Shown here one piece after another: positions 53,836-64,000 of a stretch of DNA of 64,000 nucleotides. The notes below the pieces were generated by a model, which was not told the DNA's origin, ran no database searches, and worked only from the letters and a program-made list of their open reading frames with translations. The position numbers were made by a program, and so were the translations under genes. This stretch comes from Sepioteuthis lessoniana (lineage: Eukaryota; Mollusca; Cephalopoda; Myopsida; Loliginidae). Each line of letters opens with the position of its first letter. Position 1 is the first letter of the stretch. The stretch spans positions 78,873,102 to 78,937,101 of the forward strand of contig OY757912.1 of assembly GCA_963585895.1 (NCBI GenBank). The letters are read 5' to 3'.

Positions 53836-53884
53836 CATGAATTGAGGCCAATAATGCGTACCGTAATATTAATACCTTTATATG

Positions 53885-54420
53885 TATCAACCCCACTCCA
53901 CAACCACAAACAGGATATGATTCAAGGTCAATTTTTAAGAGGAGTAAAGCTGGTTTGAATTCAGAATTTTACTTTTAGATTGGTTGCTTAATAAAGTCAA
54001 AAGAACCCAATCTGTCCTACTAATTACTCATAGCTGGAGGCAGTAAAGATTGATTTCTGCGAGGGGGTGTCCTCGTGGTGTAATGGTTAAAGCAATGGAC
54101 TGCGGAATTATAGTTAGTGAGTTCGAACTCCAGTTGCGCTATTACGTTCACTTTCTTGGGAAAGGTATGAACCCTCTTATCCTCCTAGCTATGGGTTAAA
54201 TAGTACCACTACAATTCTTCTAGGAGAATGGCTTTGGCATTAAATAACCTACACAGGTTGATATGCCATTAAACAAAGACACCAAACCAAATTGATTTGT
54301 GCCTTTCCCGAGAGGATTAGCGAGAAGTGCAACACAAACAGCATCGTCCAGGATTTGAACTCGAATCCCCGATTCCACTGCCTATGACAATATCTGTAAC
54401 CCTAAGCATGCCTCCAACGT
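53885..54420 (-). mobile_element. SINE-D copy split by SINE-A
   Basis: Minus strand: 3' end CAGGATATGATTCAAGGTCA, body to CATAGCTGGAGGCAG, then interruption at 54063-54291. It resumes with GTGCCTTTCCCGAGAGG and ends at the head (GATTTGAACTCGAATC, CTGCCTATGACAATA). ATTGATTT(C/G)TGC flanks the insert. Confidence 0.88.
54063..54291 (+). mobile_element. SINE-A copy nested in SINE-D
   Basis: Complete head (GTCCTCGTGGTGTAATGG, GAGTTCGAACTCCAG), a 16-base deletion after TTCACTTTC, body and tail ending ACACCAAACCAAA. The target duplication ATTGATTT-TGC shows that SINE-A moved after SINE-D. Confidence 0.93.
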
Positions 54421-54721
54421 ACCTTATTAATTATCTAGTGTTTATACTTGTCACGCTTTAAGTAATGTGTATATCATCATTGTGGGTATCTATTATAGTG
54501 TAATAGTCAGTGAACAAGATTAGAGAACCATTAATAATGATTTCGAGTCTCACTGGGTGCGTTCTACTAGAATTAAGTTGCGCTTAGTAAATGACTACCG
54601 TTGCAATGAACTATCTATCTTTGACCGCGGTATTTGGTGCGCGTTATCCTAAGAGAGTGAAGGGTAGAGAGACTAAGATAATCAAAACCTAACCCCACCC
54701 ATACACACACATATGCTTTAC
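54421..54721. other. Unassigned stretch
   Basis: Nothing recognised. Confidence 0.4.
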
Positions 54722-54860
54722 AGGTTTTATTTAGTTTCTTTATTTAACGGCATATGAACTTTCGTGGGTTATCTAATACCAAATCTATCCTTGTAGAAGA
54801 ACAGGAATGGTACTAGTTAATACACAGCAGGAGGGTTAGGCAGGGTTCATGCCTTTTCCA
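54722..54860 (-). mobile_element. SINE-A 3' half
   Basis: Minus strand: tail AACGGCATATGAACTTTCGT, body to GGGTTCATGCCTTTTCC. Head missing. Confidence 0.78.
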
Positions 54861-54987
54861 GATTACAATTATTTTTATACAAGTGGAAAAAAGGGAAAAA
54901 ACGTCTGTATTCCAACAATCCCCATGCGATGCTTCACTATCAATTGGACTTTACTTCCATCTTCAACCTTCTTACCTAGTTGTGAAA

Positions 54988-55437
54988 GCCAGCTCAGTCT
55001 GTTGGGACTGTAGAATACACCGACGACATCTCTGTGAGGGGTAAGACCACGCCCCAACGAGTGTCCTGGATATAACATTAAACCCTCTGATGGCGAGGCT
55101 CCAGCCTTGGAGATTTAGGGAATGTGGAGTACCCATTCATTACCATTGCTCCCGGGTCCACTCAGACCTGGAGTGGTTGCATCTGATAGAGTACTATATA
55201 TATATGTCAAATATGAAAAACTATGTGTGCAAATAACTGATGTTGAATTGTGATTATATATAACAATACTTGAAACCATTTAACTGTGTGCAAAATAGAG
55301 CTCAAGTTCATTTAAGAATGGTATTTACAAAATGTGTTTACAAATCATATATATATTTAACATTTATGTGTTGACAGCATTAGGCATTAAATAACCTAGA
55401 GTGGTTGATATGCCATAAAACTAAACCAAACTAAATC
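54988..55437 (+). mobile_element. REP-B copy with complete tail
   Basis: Head CAGTCTGTTGGGACTGTAG, core, (TA) expansion at 55195-55204, subrepeats and tail GTGGTTGATATGCCATAAAA. Confidence 0.9.
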
Positions 55438-55832
55438 TTTCATTGCCATTGCTCCCTGGAGCCTTTTGACTAAATGCAGTAGCACCTGATAGGGTCCTAT
55501 CTATGGATCAAACGGAACTGTATGAGAGTCAAACTAGAGCAAAAAAATGATTTATACTAAATTGAATTCTTATAAATAGAACTGTTTGCTCATTCAACTG
55601 GGTGTAAACAAATGACAGATGTTTGAGTTGTTAGTGATACATAGCAATACTTGGAACTCAGTTGATTCATGCTAAATTGAATTGTTAGAAATAGAACCGT
55701 TAGATCCTTTAACTGTGCGTATCTATAAGATGTGTATACAAATTACATATTCAATACATATGTAAAAATATTTGGATTGGCGTGAAATAATCAATAATGG
55801 TTGATATGCCATAAGACCAAAGCAAACCAGAT
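55438..55832 (+). mobile_element. REP-B copy, head truncated
   Basis: Begins in the core (TTCATTGCCATTGCTCC, CACCTGATAGGGTCCTAT) and runs to the tail ATGGTTGATATGCCATAAGA. Joined directly to the preceding copy. Confidence 0.88.
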
Positions 55833-56154
55833 CACACCGTCACAAGTAAAGAAATAATTGACGGAAGAAAGACAGGCAATACATCTGCCTTCCGACCTTC
55901 TCCACTCAAAGCTCCTGCGTATCTTAATGTTAAAGAGAAAGTCGTGCAATCCATCAATGAAAAGAACCAGAATGTGTAAAAGACTCTCTTCAGCAGTTTC
56001 ATTTATTCCTTAATCTTCTTCGATTTTAAGGTATTCTATACATGAATATCATAGCACACATACTTAAGCTGCAATATCTCATCAACTGAAAGTGATGTCA
56101 TCATATGCATAGGGAAGGTGTGAACTTCAATCGATAGATGTCAATCATATAAAA
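55833..56154. other. Unassigned stretch
   Basis: Nothing recognised. Confidence 0.4.
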
Positions 56155-56575
56155 ATCTAATCTCCCTGATTTAAAAAAACGACTTTTCTTCCAAATTATG
56201 CCCGTTCGATACCACTATAGAAATGCATGACATAGACTCGAGCAAAATGTATAGAAAAAATGCTAGATGGGAACTACACAAGAATGTTGAGTGATATTTT
56301 GATCAAATCCTGGTAGCAGTATCCCATCAAAGAGCTGTTGTACAGCCGTTTGGCTTCATCTCACAAACCATCCAAGTAAGACGAGCAAAACATGCTGGAC
56401 ACTGCTGGAAAAGTAAAAACGAACTCATTAAATACGTTCTCCTGTGGACTCCTACACATGGACACACCAACTTTGTGCAGACACTGAAGTGATGGATTAT
56501 GGAGATGGACGTCGAGAAAGGGTCAAGGGGCTCCAGGCTATCAACATGACTTGATGATGATGATGATGATGATAC
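56155..56575 (+). mobile_element. LINE-1 3' region, diverged
   Basis: Plus strand: NLISLI-like start, LDGNYTRML-type word (ARWELHKNVE frame-shifted), IQVRRAKHAGHCWKSKNELI, LLWTPTHGHTN, then RRERVKGLQAIN and an (ATGATG)n tail at 56555-56573. Part of the C-terminus (about 15 residues around ARTYIQQ) is missing. Confidence 0.82.
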
Positions 56576-57029
56576 ATGATTTTATACCGTACTGCTTATA
56601 GATATAGTATATCCTTGCCAATTTTTATGAAAAGAAGTTTATTTTCTCCAAACCCAAAGAAAAAACTGTCCTTCAATATTACATCCATTTTGAAAATTGA
56701 TAGTTACTTGTAAAGTTTATCTGAAAGTCTTTCGTCTTCCAACAAGGCATTCTTGTAAGTGACGGGAAAAAATAGCTAAGCCTACATGATAGTGCTTAGA
56801 TTGTGCTATTTCTGTAGCATAGATGATTATCTTAAAAGAAAGTCCTGAGAGGTTAAGATAATCCCGAAAGACGTGGCTTAGACAGGGTCAAAAAGATTGG
56901 TTTCAGTGGTCAAAAAATATTCTTACTTTGGTTTTGTTTCTTTGTTTCTTTGTTTGCTGTTGTTTTTTCTCTTTTATCTTTTATTTTTTGTTATTTTTTT
57001 AATTATTTATCTATTTTCTGAATATTTCA
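56576..57029. other. Unassigned stretch
   Basis: T-rich tract at 56930-57020; nothing else recognised. Confidence 0.4.
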
Positions 57030-57236
57030 AGGGAGGTCCCCTTGTTGTAGTGGCTAACGTACTGGACTGCGACATGATGCTAAACGAGTTCAAACTCCTG
57101 TTGCGCTATTACGTCCACTTTCGGACAAATACTTTTTGGAAAAGTATGAACCCTCTGATCCCCTCAGCTATGTTGTTCTACAAGTATGGCTTTGGCATTA
57201 AATAACACTCGAAGTTTGAAAAGCCATTAAAAAACA
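57030..57236 (+). mobile_element. SINE-A copy
   Basis: GTTGTAGTGGCTAACGTACT head, GAGTTCAAACTCCTG B box, a body deletion after CTCAGCTATG, then the tail. Confidence 0.87.
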
Positions 57237-57681
57237 ATGGCCATAATACATCCAAGATTTCTCGTGGAAAGGTATACAACTAATACGGATATTATTGGGC
57301 ATTATTCTACTGCTTTGAAACTCTGTGATCAAAAATAGGAATATATATGTCTGTCCAAGAAGTTCTAAAATGTGCTTAAAAAGAAATTAAAGAAATGACG
57401 ACTATCTAAGAAGATAAAATTGAAAGACTGCATCTTCTCGGATCGATTAGATTTCCTTGTTTATTACGATGTCAGAGGCCAGCAAGTTAGCCACAATGCC
57501 ACGGAAAGTCTCCCTATATACTCTCGGGGGAATTGATGAAGAGTTTTTCATAAATAATACCAAATAATATTCGTTTTGATTATATTATGTTCTTCTAGAA
57601 ATAATAAAATCATACTATCGTAGACAGAAAAATTTTTACAAAAAGCAATTGTTATATGTTTTTATATTTGTAGATGGTCCT

Positions 57682-57741
<60 letters not shown>

Positions 57742-58114
57742 ATATATTGGAATCTTCCCCTGATGGTTTTCATTATACCAGGTCAGCTTTTCTGGTAAAG
57801 ATATTCCAGTATAAACATTACCATTCTTTTATCACCTGTGAGATATTCCAAGAATGATGAATATGTGGTGACTGAAATGATTTCATAAAGGTATTCCCAT
57901 AAGGGCATATAGTTTTTTTTTTTATCCCGCTATGTGTGTGTGTGTGTGTGTGTGTGTGTTTATAACCTAATTATAAAATGTTACAATTGTCATATTGATC
58001 TTTATTCGTTAGTGAGTGTTTCTAATTAAACCGTTGAATTTGTACGTGTCCAACATGCAGCTATAATTGTATATGGTAGGCTAACTCGTGTTCTAGAACA
58101 ATTTACTAATACAG
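57237..58114. other. Mostly unassigned, with (CT)n and (TG)n
   Basis: (CT)n at 57683-57738, (TG)n at 57932-57959, and a scrap of minus-strand SINE head (AGCCACAATGCCACGG) near 57490. Confidence 0.5.
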
Positions 58115-58412
58115 TGAGGAGGCGCACTTAGCGTAACGGTTATCGTCGTAAAAAATGGAATCGATAACTCCTGTTCCAATCCTGGACGAAGATGTTTGTG
58201 TTTCAACTCCTGCTATTGCCCTTGAGAAAGACATGAATCCATCAGTTCTCCATCCAGATGTAGGTAAATAGTAGGACATATTGTGTTCTTCAGTCTTAAG
58301 GAAACCAGCTTAAGAGAAGGAAAACTCTGAACGCACACCAGCTGTAGTACGTTGAAAAATTGACATTGTGTCACATCCTGCTCGTGGCAGAAGAGTAAGG
58401 AAATTACATACT
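58115..58412 (+). mobile_element. SINE-D copy, full length
   Basis: Head GCGTAACGGTTATCGTCGTA, weak B box CTGTTCCAATCCTGG, body, and 3' end TCACATCCTGCTCGTGGCAG. Confidence 0.88.
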
Positions 58413-58430
58413 AGTACAGTCGGTTCAATG

Positions 58431-59133
58431 TGTTGTATAGCCATGACCAACTATACAAACACATAATACTTATACATCTACATATGCATGCAGAATCATA
58501 ACGACGACACAATAATAACGAGCAACACAGTTCTTTAGAAAAATATACCTCTCACTTTATTGAAAGGGTTGTGTGTGGGAGGGAGTTGTAGACCGAACAG
58601 AACTGCAACATATTGACCCCTACTCTTCTGGCCATTGCCGCGTTTCTTTCTCGTTCTCCTGGCTGTTCAACCGGGGCCCTGGGAGCCCAGCCTCTCTGGG
58701 ACATGTTCCTCAATCCAGCATCTTCTCCCCAACTCGTCTGATCTCCAACTCGTCTGATCTCCAAACTACTCAATCGGGGGCCTGATGGCTCCCTCTGCTG
58801 GGTGCTGGCTTTCTCTACCGCATCTTGTCTCCAGCTCGTTTGATCCCCAACTGATTAATCGGGGGCCTGAGGGCTCTCTCTGTTGGGTGCTGGCTTTCTC
58901 TGCCGCATCTCGTCTCCAGCTGGTCTGGTCTCCAAAACTGATTGAATTTCCTTTGCACTGAGTTACATAATAGTTCAACGCCCACCTTCTTGTGGGCTTC
59001 ACAAATTGCACTCATTCAACCCATCCACGGTCAAGGTTATACTCTGCTATTCCTCGACTAGATTCACCTGTTATTTACACTGGTGCATTTCCTATTTTGT
59101 CAGCCCGGCTGGGTCGTAGGTCAATATACAACA
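58431..59133 (-). mobile_element. Solo LTR fossil, longest copy of the 582-bp LTR family
   Basis: 703 bp with TGTTGTATAG...CAATATACAACA ends and AATG on both sides (4-bp target duplication). It matches 42273-42854 over most of its length but carries extra copies of a segment containing GGGTGCTGGCTTTCTCT, which accounts for most of the length difference. No internal region. Confidence 0.82.
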
Positions 59134-59206
59134 AATGCTATTAGAGTGGTCCTAGTCTACACTCAGCTTAAAAATTAATTTTATGACTGGTTTTTACCTG
59201 AATACC

Positions 59207-60185
59207 TTTCAGATCAGTCGGCTGAGGCGGTAGAATACACCAACCGCCTCTCTGCAGAAGGGTAAGACTGCCCCCATAACGAGTCTCCTGAAAATGACAC
59301 AAAATTATCTGATGCTGAGGCTCCATTCCGGTAGCTTTGGAGAATATAAAGTACCCCTTCACTGCCATTGCTCTAAGGTCCACTCTGACCAGGCGTGGTA
59401 GTACCTGATAGGGTCCTATCTATGGGTCAAATAGAACTGTTTGACATTTAAACTGTGTGCACACAAATGACATAGATTAAACGAATTGTTTGAAATAGAA
59501 CTGTTTGATCATTTAACTGTGTGTAAACAAATGACTATTACATCGCAATACTTGGAACAATTTATCAGTGTGCTAATGAATAATGTTGAATAGATTTATG
59601 TTGATTAGCAATTCTTGAAGATCTTTAACTGTGAGCCTAAATTGACTTATTACTGTTACATAGCGGTGCTTGAAACCATTTAACTGTGAGCAAATAAAAC
59701 TATTTTCAACAATTTAAGCGTGTGCAAATAGATGATCTATACTAAATAGAACTATTCGCGTCAGAATATTTAGAGACCTTTAACTGTGTGCAAACAATAG
59801 TAATACTTACGTAAGGACAAATTATCTCTGACTCATTTTAAAATAAGATTACTGAAAAACTATTGATTTACAATTTATATGTATAACCATTTAACTGTTT
59901 GTAAGTAGGGGGTGTACTCGGGGTGATGGACTGCGGAATCGTAGTAAGCGAGTTCGTACTCCAGTCGCGCTATTACGTTCACTTTCGGGCAAATACCGTT
60001 GGGAAAAGTATTAAACCCCCTTATCCTCCCAGCTATGGGTTAAATAGTACCACTACTGTTCTTCTAGGAGAATGGCTTTGACATTAAATAACCTACAAAG
60101 GTTGATATGCCATTAAACAAAGAAACCGTACCTAACTGTTTGTAAGTAAATGAGTTCTGGTTCGTTTTAAAACGTTATCTACAAA
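59207..60185 (+). mobile_element. REP-B copy interrupted by SINE-A
   Basis: Head AGTCGGCTGAGGCGGTAG, core with CCTGATAGGGTCCTATCTAT, eight or so subrepeats (AACTGTGTGTAAACAAATGA at 59514), then SINE-A, then a remnant (GTAAATGAGTTCTGGTTCG) to about 60185. Confidence 0.9.
59908..60132 (+). mobile_element. SINE-A copy with a 16-bp target duplication
   Basis: Flanked by TAACTGTTTGTAAGTA at 59892-59907 and 60133-60148. The head lacks the A-box segment (GTACTCGGGGTGATGGACTG), so internal pol III promotion is probably lost. Body and tail are intact. Young by sequence quality. Confidence 0.95.
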
Positions 60186-60186
60186 C

Positions 60187-60665
60187 TATGCTGACCCAGT
60201 CAGCTGGGACTGTAGAATACGCTGACTGCATCTCTGCAGTGGGGCAAGACTCTCCCAACGAGTGCCGTGAATATGACACTAAACGTTCTGATGGTGAGGC
60301 TCTACTAATGCTAGATCTTTGAGGAATGCAGAGTACCCCTTTATTGCCATCGATCCCAGATTCACTCTGGCCCCTGGGTGGTAGCACCTGATTGAATCCT
60401 ATCTATGGGTTAAGTAGAACTAAACACTGTACTTATGCTAAATTGAATTGTTTGAAATAGAATTGTTTTTACATTTATGTTTTTACACTTATGCTAAACT
60501 GAATTGTTTTGGAAATGGGTCAAATAGAACTAAACAGCGAACTTATGTTAAAAAGTATTATTTGAAATAGAAATGTTTATATGTATAAAATGGATTTGGC
60601 ATTAAATAACCTACAATGGTTGATATGCCATAAAGCCTAACCAAACAAAAACCAAACCAAACTAT
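60187..60665 (+). mobile_element. REP-B copy, near complete
   Basis: Head CCCAGTCAGCTGGGACTGTA, core, subrepeats, and tail GGATTTGGCATTAAATAACC...GTTGATATGCCATAAAGC. Confidence 0.92.
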
Positions 60666-60752
60666 GCATTTACAAGTCATATAAAATAAATATAAAGAAG
60701 ATTTGGCATTAAATAACCTGGTTATATATGCCATAAAACCCAACCAAACCAA
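60666..60752 (+). mobile_element. Duplicate REP-B tail
   Basis: A second tail (GATTTGGCATTAAATAACCT, ATATGCCATAAAACCCAACC) follows the first with only a short spacer, so the tail alone was duplicated. Confidence 0.8.
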
Positions 60753-60839
60753 ACTAAATATCCTTAAAGAGTTGAATCCAACTGTATCAATGTAAAAATG
60801 TTTAACCCAGAAAGAAACCTTTGTACGATATGATACAAA

Positions 60840-61398
60840 TTGTTTAATGATTTATTGACCTTAATAGCCTGTCAAGCTGTCTAAATGTTGGGGAACTGTA
60901 TTAATTGTACATTTATTTTGACATTTTTGTGTAGTTGTTTCTTTAGAGTTTTTTTGGCACACAGTTATATGATATCAAGTACTCCAATCTAATAGAAATT
61001 ATTTGCACATAGCTGTATGGTTTCAAGCATTTCTATCAAATACTTATAACAATATAGTTTCAAGTAATTATTCTTTTTAATAATGTCCGTTTGTTTTATG
61101 GTCTTATGTACTTATAACGATTGGTAAACAATTAGAGCTTCAAGTTTCTTAATACAGATAATTTACAGTTATATGGAACTAATTAGTCTAATCAAATACG
61201 TATCGTTTTTAAAAAGAACAAAATGACTCATAGATGGGACACTAACAACTACTACCACTCTGAATTAAAGTGGACCTGGGAGTAATAACATTGAAGGATT
61301 GCTCGATGCTCCCCAGATCTTCAGAATTGCAGCCTCACAATCAGATTTTAATCAATTTTGTACACACAATCTAGTTGGTGTATTCTCAGGGCTTTCAT
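60840..61398 (-). mobile_element. REP-B copy, diverged
   Basis: Minus strand: degraded tail and subrepeats (ACAATATAGTTTCAAGTAAT type) to 61200, core GAATTAAAGTGGACCTGGGA, head end AGTTGGTGTATTCTCAG. Confidence 0.75.
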
Positions 61399-61635
61399 TT
61401 CTGTTTAGAATATTTTTATTCTATTTTTTTTTTTTTTTTGTATATGTTTTGTTTTTGAAAAAGTAAAAGATTTTCAGTTTGAGAATTACTTTGATAACAA
61501 AAATTTTGTTTTAGCCAAGTGATTTCAACTGTCAGATATACGTTTCTGTCGTCTGAGAGCCTTTGAATTCTATTTAAAATGAATCGAATAAAAAAAAGAA
61601 AAGAATGCAGCCTAAGAATTATGTAAACTTTTATA

Positions 61636-61662
61636 AAAAAAAAAAAAAAAAAAAAAAAAAGT
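61636..61662. repeat. Poly(A) tract
   Basis: Pure A run not followed by a recognised retroposon. Confidence 0.95.
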
Positions 61663-61739
61663 CGACTATTTGTTCGTGGATCAAAGTAAGCACTTCTGTC
61701 CTTTGCGAACTACAAGAGAGAGACTTTATTATTGATATT

Positions 61740-61744
61740 ATTAC

Positions 61745-61780
<36 letters not shown>

Positions 61781-61849
61781 TACTGCTACTACTATTACTA
61801 CTACTTCTACTATTATTATTATTAATACAACTATTACTACTACTACTAT

Positions 61850-61895
<46 letters not shown>
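61740..61895. repeat. AAT/ATT/ACT/AGT trinucleotide tract
   Basis: AAT units pass to ATT, then ACT and ATT, then a pure AGT run (61850-61892). The order makes the tract self-complementary. Confidence 0.95.
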
Positions 61896-61903
<8 letters not shown>

Positions 61904-62507
61904 CGACGCGTCAGACGCTGCTTTGTGTTAAGGCCAAAAAGATCACAATAAATGACTAACGAGTTTTTCATTGCAAAAGTACAAAGAGGGTGAATCAAGG
62001 TAAGTACTCGATAAAAATGACTGGTCGAAATTAGTTCAAGGGTGAGAAGGAAGGGCAGAGATTCTAAAGGAAACAGCTGGCGGTAAATACAAAAGGAGAA
62101 GGGCGATGGACATCTACACATCGGCGCTGACTGTCCTGACAATCACAATAGACAGGATTGGGCATATTAATGTTAGTATTGTTATCATGTCATTTCATAT
62201 TTCTTTTTCATCCGTCTCTTTGATACTATCCTTTTGTGAAATTGCAATTCTGTTATTTCCATTTCCACCCTCCTTTCTCTTAGAATACACGTGTGTGTCC
62301 CTGTGTATCTCTTTGTGTCCGTGTGTAGCAACGTCTTTCTACTTTCACTATTTGTTTTACTTTTTTTATTCTATTTTTCATTAGAAACTTCCTGCTTTGA
62401 TCTTTATCGCTAGATGCATATTTCTTTTGCTTCCCGATTTTATTGTTCTTGCTAGTGCTATTGTTGTTCATCTGTTGTATATTAGATATGTGCAAAACTT
62501 GCTTATT
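61896..62507. other. Unassigned stretch
   Basis: Nothing recognised. Open frames at 62106-62384 and 62280-62495 have no motif. Confidence 0.4.
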
Positions 62508-62537
62508 TTATTATTATTATTGTTATTATTATTATTC

Positions 62538-62797
62538 TGACCGGCTCATTGGCCTAGTGGGTAGAGTGTTCGCCAATGGTTCGGGAGACCTGGGCTCAAT
62601 CCCAGGTCGCGTCATACCAAAGACTTTAAAAATGGCACTTGATACCTCCTTGCTTAACACTCAGGTATGTATCAAGGGTAAAGTGGAGCAATCCAGGGAA
62701 AGGAGTAGCGCCTTCCCCTACACATTGGTGTAGTAGCTATTGAAAAGGGAGCCTTCTGGTCGCCCTCGACTACAGTCGCCAACTTTACCTTACTTAT
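62538..62797 (+). mobile_element. SINE-C copy, best preserved
   Basis: Head TTGGCCTAGTGGGTAGAGTG (A box) and GCTCAATCCCAGGTC (B box), body GAGCAATCCAGGGAA, 3' end CGCCAACTTTACCTTAC, then (TTA)n. Lies between two ATT repeats. Confidence 0.93.
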
Positions 62798-62819
62798 TAT
62801 TATTATTATTATTATTATT

Positions 62820-62985
62820 ATAAGTAGTAGTAGTAGTAGTAGTTCAATCTTTGCGAGTTTTTCATACCAGCGTGGACTGGTGCTCTTTCAGTGGATTCTG
62901 AGAGACAGCAAGTCTCCTCAGGTCTCTTGAACTATTCTGAGAATTCTAGCCGATTTCAACCATGCTACGGTCAATATAGTATCGA
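62820..62985 (-). mobile_element. LINE-2 3' end with (ACT)n tail
   Basis: Minus strand: WLKSARILRIVQET, GDLLSLRIH, RWYEKLAKIE, then an ACT-trinucleotide tail (62822-62841). Only the last 50 or so codons are present. Confidence 0.78.
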
Positions 62986-63002
62986 ACCTTCCTTTGATCT
63001 TC

Positions 63003-63556
63003 AAAGACCAGTCGGCTGGGACTGTAGAATACACCGACTGCATCTCTGCAAAAAGGTGAGACTCCTCCAAGTGTCCTGGATAATGGATAAGATATTAAAC
63101 TATCCGAGGCCTTGAAGATTTGGGGAATGTGGAGTACCCCTTTATTGCCATTGCTTATAAGTCCACTCTGTTCCGGGGTGGTAGCACCTGATAAGGTCCT
63201 ATCTTTGGGTCAAACTGAACAAACTGTGCAAACAAATGACTGATGTTCAATAGTGACTGTTATATAGCAATATTTGAAACCATTTGGTCGCCTCTAATGG
63301 TGTAATGGTTAGCAAACTAGACTACCAAACTTACACGAGTGAGTTCAAATCTCATCGGAGCGTCCTTTCATGCGGCCTTGTGCCACATCTAAGCGATAAA
63401 ACTTGGTAAATTACTACTACTTGAAACCATCTGTGTGCAAAAAGAGCTCAGGCTCTTATCCACTATGTTTACTGATATATATATTTGGTATATGCATAAA
63501 GAGGATTTGACATTAAATACCCAACAGTGGTTGATGTGCCATAAAACCCAACCAAG
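63003..63556 (+). mobile_element. REP-B copy interrupted by a tRNA-like SINE
   Basis: Head CCAGTCGGCTGGGACTGTAG, core, subrepeats, insertion at 63289-63418, and tail GTGGTTGATGTGCCATAAAA. Confidence 0.9.
63289..63418 (+). mobile_element. tRNA-like SINE (family of 20307-20385)
   Basis: TGGTGTAATGGTTAGCAAAC (A box) and GAGTGAGTTCAAATCTC (B box), then the shared extension GGCCTTGTGCCACATCTAAG. TTGAAACCAT occurs on both sides as target duplication. The acceptor-like ends are weaker than in the 20.3 kb copy. Confidence 0.82.
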
Positions 63557-63659
63557 ATCTGATCCTTATTTCTTCCAGTCTTTTTTCTAAGTCTTTGAGG
63601 ATTATTCTTAGAACGCCAACTACAATTGGTATGTCCATCATGTTCATTCATATAGATTA

Positions 63660-63912
63660 GTAGTAGTGGTAGTAGTATTTTACTCCTTGCAAGATTTTCA
63701 CGTCAGTGTAAGCTGGTGGGCTCTCACCAGAGTCTGAGTGACCGCAAGGTTTCCAGGACTCCTTAGCATTCTCACCGATCTCAATAATACTTTAGTCTGA
63801 ACGGTCTTGATTTTCCTCCAATTTCCAACTGTTCCCATCCCCTTTCCGATCCTACCAAGCGCGCCGTAACCTGCATTTTCCACAGACAGCGAATGCACAG
63901 TTTTTTGACGCG
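63660..63912 (-). mobile_element. LINE-2 C-terminal fragment
   Basis: Minus strand: GYGALGRIGKGMGTVGNWRK, VQTKVLLRSVRMLRS, PGNLAVTQTLVRAHQLTLT, then an ACT-rich tail at 63660-63680. The GALG word corresponds to VIGALG of this LINE group's C-terminus. Confidence 0.75.
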
Positions 63913-64000
63913 GAAAATTTGCACACATCTAATATTATTACAAACACCAACCTAATTGTCATATTGCAAATGTCCCACTGGAGATCATACTACAAAAGCA
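63913..64000. other. Unassigned end of window
   Basis: Nothing recognised. Confidence 0.4.

Noticed and set aside
62538-62612. Possible tRNA gene
   Set aside because: A and B boxes are good, but the sequence continues into the SINE-C body and recurs in six other SINE-C copies, so it is a SINE head.
63698-63928. Host protein-coding exon
   Set aside because: The frame first looked gene-like, but GALG and the following words match the LINE-2 C-terminus seen at 15.5-16.6 kb.

Overview
The window is eukaryotic, intergenic and almost wholly repetitive. I found no host gene that can be named, no rRNA, no CRISPR array and no intact canonical tRNA gene. AT-rich sequence, many long (TA)n, (TG)n, (CT)n, GATA and AAT microsatellites, several tRNA-derived SINE families, RTE-like and R2-group-like LINE fragments, mariner remnants and a TTAGGG-type telomeric motif suggest a large metazoan genome. 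A mollusc, and a coleoid cephalopod (octopus or squid) in particular, is my best guess. That is an inference from repeat style, not from a host gene.

Family names used here are local to this window. SINE-A is a tRNA-headed SINE of about 235 bp with a body (GCTATGGGTTAAATAGTACC) and a tail (GGCATTAAATAACC ... GTTGATATGCCATTAAAC). REP-B is an element of about 450-650 bp that starts near CAGTCGGCTGGGACTGTAG, contains CCTGATAGGGTCCTATCTAT, then degenerate AACTGTGTGCAAACAAATGA subrepeats, and ends in a tail like that of SINE-A. SINE-C is a tRNA-headed SINE of about 255 bp with GTGTTCGCCAATGG and GAGCAATCCAGGGAA. SINE-D is a tRNA-headed SINE of about 285 bp with GGTTATCGTCGTAGGAAATG and AGAAGGAAAACTCTGAATTC. 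LINE-1 is an RTE-like non-LTR element ending in (ATG)n. LINE-2 is a non-LTR element with a YMDD-type RT and an R2/R4-group-like C-terminus, ending in AAT or ACT trinucleotides.

Layout: 1-8.4 kb REP-B, SINE-A and SINE-C copies, with one solo LTR nested in REP-B. 8.6-11.2 kb mariner remnants, microsatellites and SINE-D. 12-13.5 kb three SINE-A copies in the same orientation. 15-20.7 kb a LINE graveyard. 22-24.3 kb a run of SINE-D copies. 24.65-25.03 kb a 40-bp minisatellite. 27.3-28.5 kb a permuted SINE-D and a LINE-1 with an inverted 5' part. 30.6-32.4 kb MITE, LINE and mariner pieces. 35.2-36.0 kb a 288-bp-armed inverted repeat. 36.6-37.8 kb two copies of a GIY-YIG (Penelope-like) coding fragment. 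39.8, 42.3 and 58.4 kb further solo LTRs. 46.4-48.9 kb a degenerate repeat field holding a deleted mariner with telomeric repeats at its deletion junction. 51.5-53.8 kb a tRNA-head (B-box) minisatellite with a 420-bp near-identical duplication. 54-64 kb REP-B, SINE and LINE-2 copies.

There are no cooperating genes to describe. The biology here is transposable-element dynamics: nested insertion, SINE tails resembling each other, internal duplication and deletion, inverted priming, fold-back structures and tandem amplification of pol III promoter heads.
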